DNA of 6,603 nucleotides from an uncultured Gammaproteobacteria bacterium. GTDB lineage: Bacteria > Pseudomonadota > Gammaproteobacteria > GCA-001735895. How positions within the stretch are numbered: the stretch's first letter is position 1; every line of letters begins with the position of its first letter. A model generated the notes under the pieces. The model made no database searches. It was given only the letters and a program-made list of their open reading frames with translations, and had not been told where the DNA came from. The position numbers and the translations under genes were made by a program. Of this stretch, positions 5,980-6,603 are shown in pieces. The stretch covers positions 1 through 6,603 of the forward strand of contig CALJQI010000373.1 in NCBI GenBank assembly GCA_937980285.1, written 5' to 3'.

Positions 5980-6603
5980 ATGATACCGACAGGCACCGGA
6001 ATCCTTTGTCTGGCGGCGCGACTCAGCCTGTTGCCATTGTTGTTTTTCTCCAGCCTGGCGGTGGCGGACTGGACCGGAGTCTCGCTCGAGATCGGAAACT
6101 ACGATGCCGACTGGGAGTTCGAGCGCGATACCCGCGAAGCGCAGGTTAACGAAATCAGTTTTCAGATAGAAGAAAAAACCGGCTCCGGGCTGGCGCTGGG
6201 AGTGAGCATAGGTTATTTCGACCTGCGCGCGGTTGCCGACAGCGACAGCGCGGCGGAAACGATGAAGTTCGACGGCGAATTCATTAGCATCTACCTGCGT
6301 CAGCCACTGCGCATCAGCGAGCATGTTTCTCTAAATGCGGCGCTCAGTATTCGTTACACCAACGGCAGGGAAAGCGGCGACCATGAAGAGTCGGCGGAAA
6401 TCGATTGGACCGAAAGTGCGTTCGAGCTCGGCCTGGGAATACGTTTTGGAAATCTCAGGCTTATACCATATGCCGCTTACCACAATATCGATGGCGACAT
6501 CAGCGATGATGGCACCGACGTATTCGAACTCGAGGAAGAGTTGATTCAGGGCCTGCGTTTCGATTACTTCGTCGAGGATAGCGCTTTCATTCGTTTGGAA
6601 TTT
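5980..6603 (+). CDS. probable outer-membrane beta-barrel protein, N-terminal 208 codons (partial)
   Basis: I do not recognise a named family. The first 29 residues form a Sec-type signal peptide: a hydrophobic core SLLPLLFFSSLAVA (16-29) with a type I cleavage site AVA|DW after residue 29. The basic charge of the n-region is slight, with a single Arg at 14. The mature part is acidic and rich in alternating polar/hydrophobic stretches ending in aromatic residues, for example LALGVSIGYFDLRAV, EFISIYLRQPLRI, LNAALSIRYTNG, AFELGLGIRFGNLRLIPYAAY and LIQGLRFDYF, separated by Asp/Glu/Gly-rich turns, as in transmembrane beta-hairpins of small outer-membrane barrels. The reading frame stays open to the last base, so the C-terminus is missing. 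It begins 27 bases after the acyltransferase with the same orientation and no terminator between, so it may belong to the same transcript. A periplasmic beta-rich protein is the alternative. Confidence 0.75.
   Translation, partial: MIPTGTGILCLAARLSLLPLLFFSSLAVADWTGVSLEIGNYDADWEFERDTREAQVNEISFQIEEKTGSGLALGVSIGYFDLRAVADSDSAAETMKFDGEFISIYLRQPLRISEHVSLNAALSIRYTNGRESGDHEESAEIDWTESAFELGLGIRFGNLRLIPYAAYHNIDGDISDDGTDVFELEEELIQGLRFDYFVEDSAFIRLEF

Overview
The window reads as chromosomal DNA from a gammaproteobacterium with moderately high GC content. The evidence is the glycyl-tRNA synthetase split into separate alpha and beta genes, the order glyQ-glyS-gmhB-acyltransferase (the order I recall near the Pseudomonas replication origin, there with one extra gene between glyS and gmhB), and a Gram-negative Mpl ligase. 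The genus cannot be fixed by eye. There is no sign of mobile elements, CRISPR, rRNA, tRNA or horizontally acquired cargo, and coding density is very high.

Left part, minus strand (1-1511): a small polytopic inner-membrane protein of unknown function is followed by mpl, the murein tripeptide recycling ligase. The two overlap in a 4-base GTGA junction. mpl runs off the left edge, leaving 334 N-terminal codons. Centre: a divergent intergenic region (about 1512-1627) holds a plausible promoter for each direction.

Right part, plus strand (1628-6603): glyQ and glyS overlap by 8 bases and encode the alpha2beta2 glycyl-tRNA synthetase. They are followed at short spacing by gmhB (heptose bisphosphate phosphatase for LPS core synthesis) and a PlsC-family lysophosphatidate acyltransferase. 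A signal-peptide-bearing, probable outer-membrane beta-barrel protein starts 27 bases later and is cut by the right edge. All five face the same way with gaps of 28 bases or less, so a single transcript is likely.

Functionally the window joins one translation enzyme to four or five envelope genes: murein recycling, LPS heptose, phospholipid synthesis, an outer-membrane protein and an unknown membrane protein. Most of it is ordinary housekeeping. The less explained parts are the membrane protein coupled to mpl, the barrel protein at the end of the lipid/LPS operon, variant motifs in GmhB and PlsC, and two promoter/initiation layouts. I do not see an undescribed defence or mobile system here.
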